A stretch of DNA of 18,843 bases from Prevotella sp. (GTDB lineage Bacteria > Bacteroidota > Bacteroidia > Bacteroidales > Bacteroidaceae), in assembly GCA_017424205.1 (NCBI GenBank), contig JAFPAS010000007.1, positions 1-18,843 on the forward strand. The letters run 5' to 3'. The translations under genes and the position numbers were made by a program. Below, in pieces: positions 17,952-18,843 of this stretch. The notes beneath the pieces are model-generated. The model was not told the DNA's origin and did no database searches. It saw only the letters and a list, made by a program, of their open reading frames with translations. Position 1 is the first letter of the stretch. Each line of letters starts with the position of its first letter.

Positions 17952-18479
17952 ATGAAGAAACGTCTGACAACAATTATAATGCTGTTTATAGTTTCTTTAG
18001 CAGCATTCAATATTACAGCGCAGGCTCAAAAGTATGCACTGCTCGATATGGAATATATACTTAAAAACATTCCTGCATACGAACGTGCAAATGAGCAGCT
18101 ATCTCAAGTAAGCAAAAAATGGCAGGCTGAAGTAGAAGCCCTTAATACAGAAGCTGCTACACTCTACCGAAACTACCAGAACGAGATTGTCTTCCTGTCA
18201 CAAGAGCAGAAAAAAGCACGTCAGGAAGCAATAATGCAGAAAGAGAAGGAAGCAGCCGACCTTAAGAAGAAATACTTCGGTCCTGAAGGTGAACTCTTCA
18301 AGAAACGCGAGGCACTCATGACACCTATACAGGATGAGATATATAACACGGTAAAGGAAATAGCAGAGTTGCGTAACTATTCACTTGTCATCGACCGCTC
18401 AAGCGACAACGGCATAATTTATGGTTCGCCAAAGGTTGATATCTCAAACGAAGTTCTTCAGAAACTTGGATATCAGTAA
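17952..18479 (+). CDS. ompH: OmpH/Skp-family periplasmic chaperone (first copy)
   Basis: 175 residues from the ATG at 17952 (protein start MKKRLTTIIMLFIVSLAAF). The frame is open back to 17790, but the extra 54 residues lack signal-peptide or family character, while the chosen start gives a standard signal peptide ending ITAQA. The mature protein has KYALLDMEYILKNIPAYERA, a long charged helix pair (about 45-125) that forms the jellyfish-like arms of Skp trimers, and a beta-type C-terminus NYSLVIDRSSDNGIIYGSP. Known role: binds unfolded outer-membrane proteins in the periplasm and hands them to the BAM complex. It follows bamA after 221 bases and precedes a second signal-peptide-bearing gene. 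Confidence 0.93.
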   Translation: MKKRLTTIIMLFIVSLAAFNITAQAQKYALLDMEYILKNIPAYERANEQLSQVSKKWQAEVEALNTEAATLYRNYQNEIVFLSQEQKKARQEAIMQKEKEAADLKKKYFGPEGELFKKREALMTPIQDEIYNTVKEIAELRNYSLVIDRSSDNGIIYGSPKVDISNEVLQKLGYQ

Positions 18480-18784
18480 ATCGTATATAAAAGAATACTT
18501 TGCGCTGCGCAGCTGGTGCATTGACAGCAAACAACGATGCCTAAACAACTTAGAAGTTAATCTGTCTGTCAAAAACGAAGAAACGCCCGAATGTCTTCGA
18601 CAAGCATCAATGCAAGACGTATACGGAATATATAGATAGCTATAGACTCATCATCTATTATACCAGAGATAAAGAAATAGGATTCCTTCTAGAAGTACAT
18701 CATCCGTTTACCTACAGCGTATCGTCGCACTCAATCTATAGAAATACAATAATAAAATCATAATAACAATAACAAAGAATAACA
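18480..18784 (+). other. Intergenic region between the two ompH genes
   Basis: This 305-base stretch shows no convincing gene. A frame starting inside ompH runs to 18639 but has no family character. A palindrome, GCTGCGCAGC, lies near 18506-18515. TACTTTG (near 18496) is one base short of the -7 consensus. The last 40 bases are A-rich, an AT-rich leader typical of Bacteroidetes start sites. No terminator with a T-tract was seen, so read-through from the first ompH gene is likely. Confidence 0.5.
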
Positions 18785-18843
18785 ATGAAAAAGATTATTT
18801 TGATGCTTTTGGCTTTCATGCCAATGGCAATGATGGCACAAAA
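18785..18843 (+). CDS. Secreted protein, probably second OmpH/Skp-family chaperone (cut by window end)
   Basis: Only 19 full codons are visible: MKKIILMLLAFMPMAMMAQ, a complete signal peptide with cleavage expected before the Gln. The family cannot be read from this piece alone. The call rests on gene order: in Bacteroidales a pair of ompH genes normally follows bamA, and P. gingivalis has two at the matching locus. The start is preceded by AATAACAATAACAAAGAATA, an A-rich leader. Confidence 0.6.
   Translation, partial: MKKIILMLLAFMPMAMMAQ

Noticed and set aside
18421..18639. 72-codon frame overlapping the end of ompH
   Set aside because: It begins inside ompH in another frame and has no recognisable motif; likely chance.

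Overview
The window looks like chromosomal DNA of a Bacteroidales bacterium, most likely Prevotellaceae (Prevotella/Segatella-like). The evidence is the set of protein families (PorG/DUF6089, a DUF6242-like lipoprotein, Bacteroidetes-type IF2 with a long charged N-terminal extension, tandem OmpH genes), Bacteroidetes-style promoter elements (TTTG, about 20 bases, TAnnTTTG), few Shine-Dalgarno-like sequences and AT-rich intergenic DNA. Genus placement is inference from sequence style only; no search was run. No mobile element, CRISPR array, tRNA or rRNA was seen.

The left part (1-11120) is all on the minus strand. Reading in the direction of transcription, it holds dsbD (reductant transport to the periplasm), a cysteine desulfidase/serine dehydratase-alpha-like enzyme (CyuA/YhaM, UPF0597), a GatB/YqeY-domain protein, and then the rimP-nusA-infB translation/transcription operon. 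That operon begins after a short leader with a perfect 12-bp hairpin and ends at a clear intrinsic terminator (1942-1976). After a 1.1-kb gap without convincing genes comes a secreted family-1 pectate lyase, cut by the window start, with its own well-matched promoter. It suggests use of plant pectin.

A long AT-rich divergent region (11121-12013) carries the dsbD promoter on one side and a -7 element for the plus-strand cluster on the other.

The right part (12014-18843) is a plus-strand envelope-biogenesis cluster: a DUF6242-like lipoprotein with Asp-box repeats, a PorG-family beta-barrel, uppS (undecaprenyl diphosphate synthase), bamA (outer-membrane protein assembly), and two OmpH/Skp-type periplasmic chaperones, the second cut by the window end. 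From memory, the same order occurs at the Porphyromonas gingivalis PG0188-PG0193 locus, where PorG (PG0189) belongs to the type IX secretion system. The cluster joins lipid-carrier synthesis, outer-membrane protein insertion and the chaperones that deliver barrel proteins.

Most genes are housekeeping and intact. The points most worth a second look are the rimP leader hairpin, the lipoprotein-PorG pair, a Tyr/Asn-rich insertion in the BamA barrel, a duplicated motif in the IF2 extension, and the two long intergenic regions. I found no clearly new multi-gene system.
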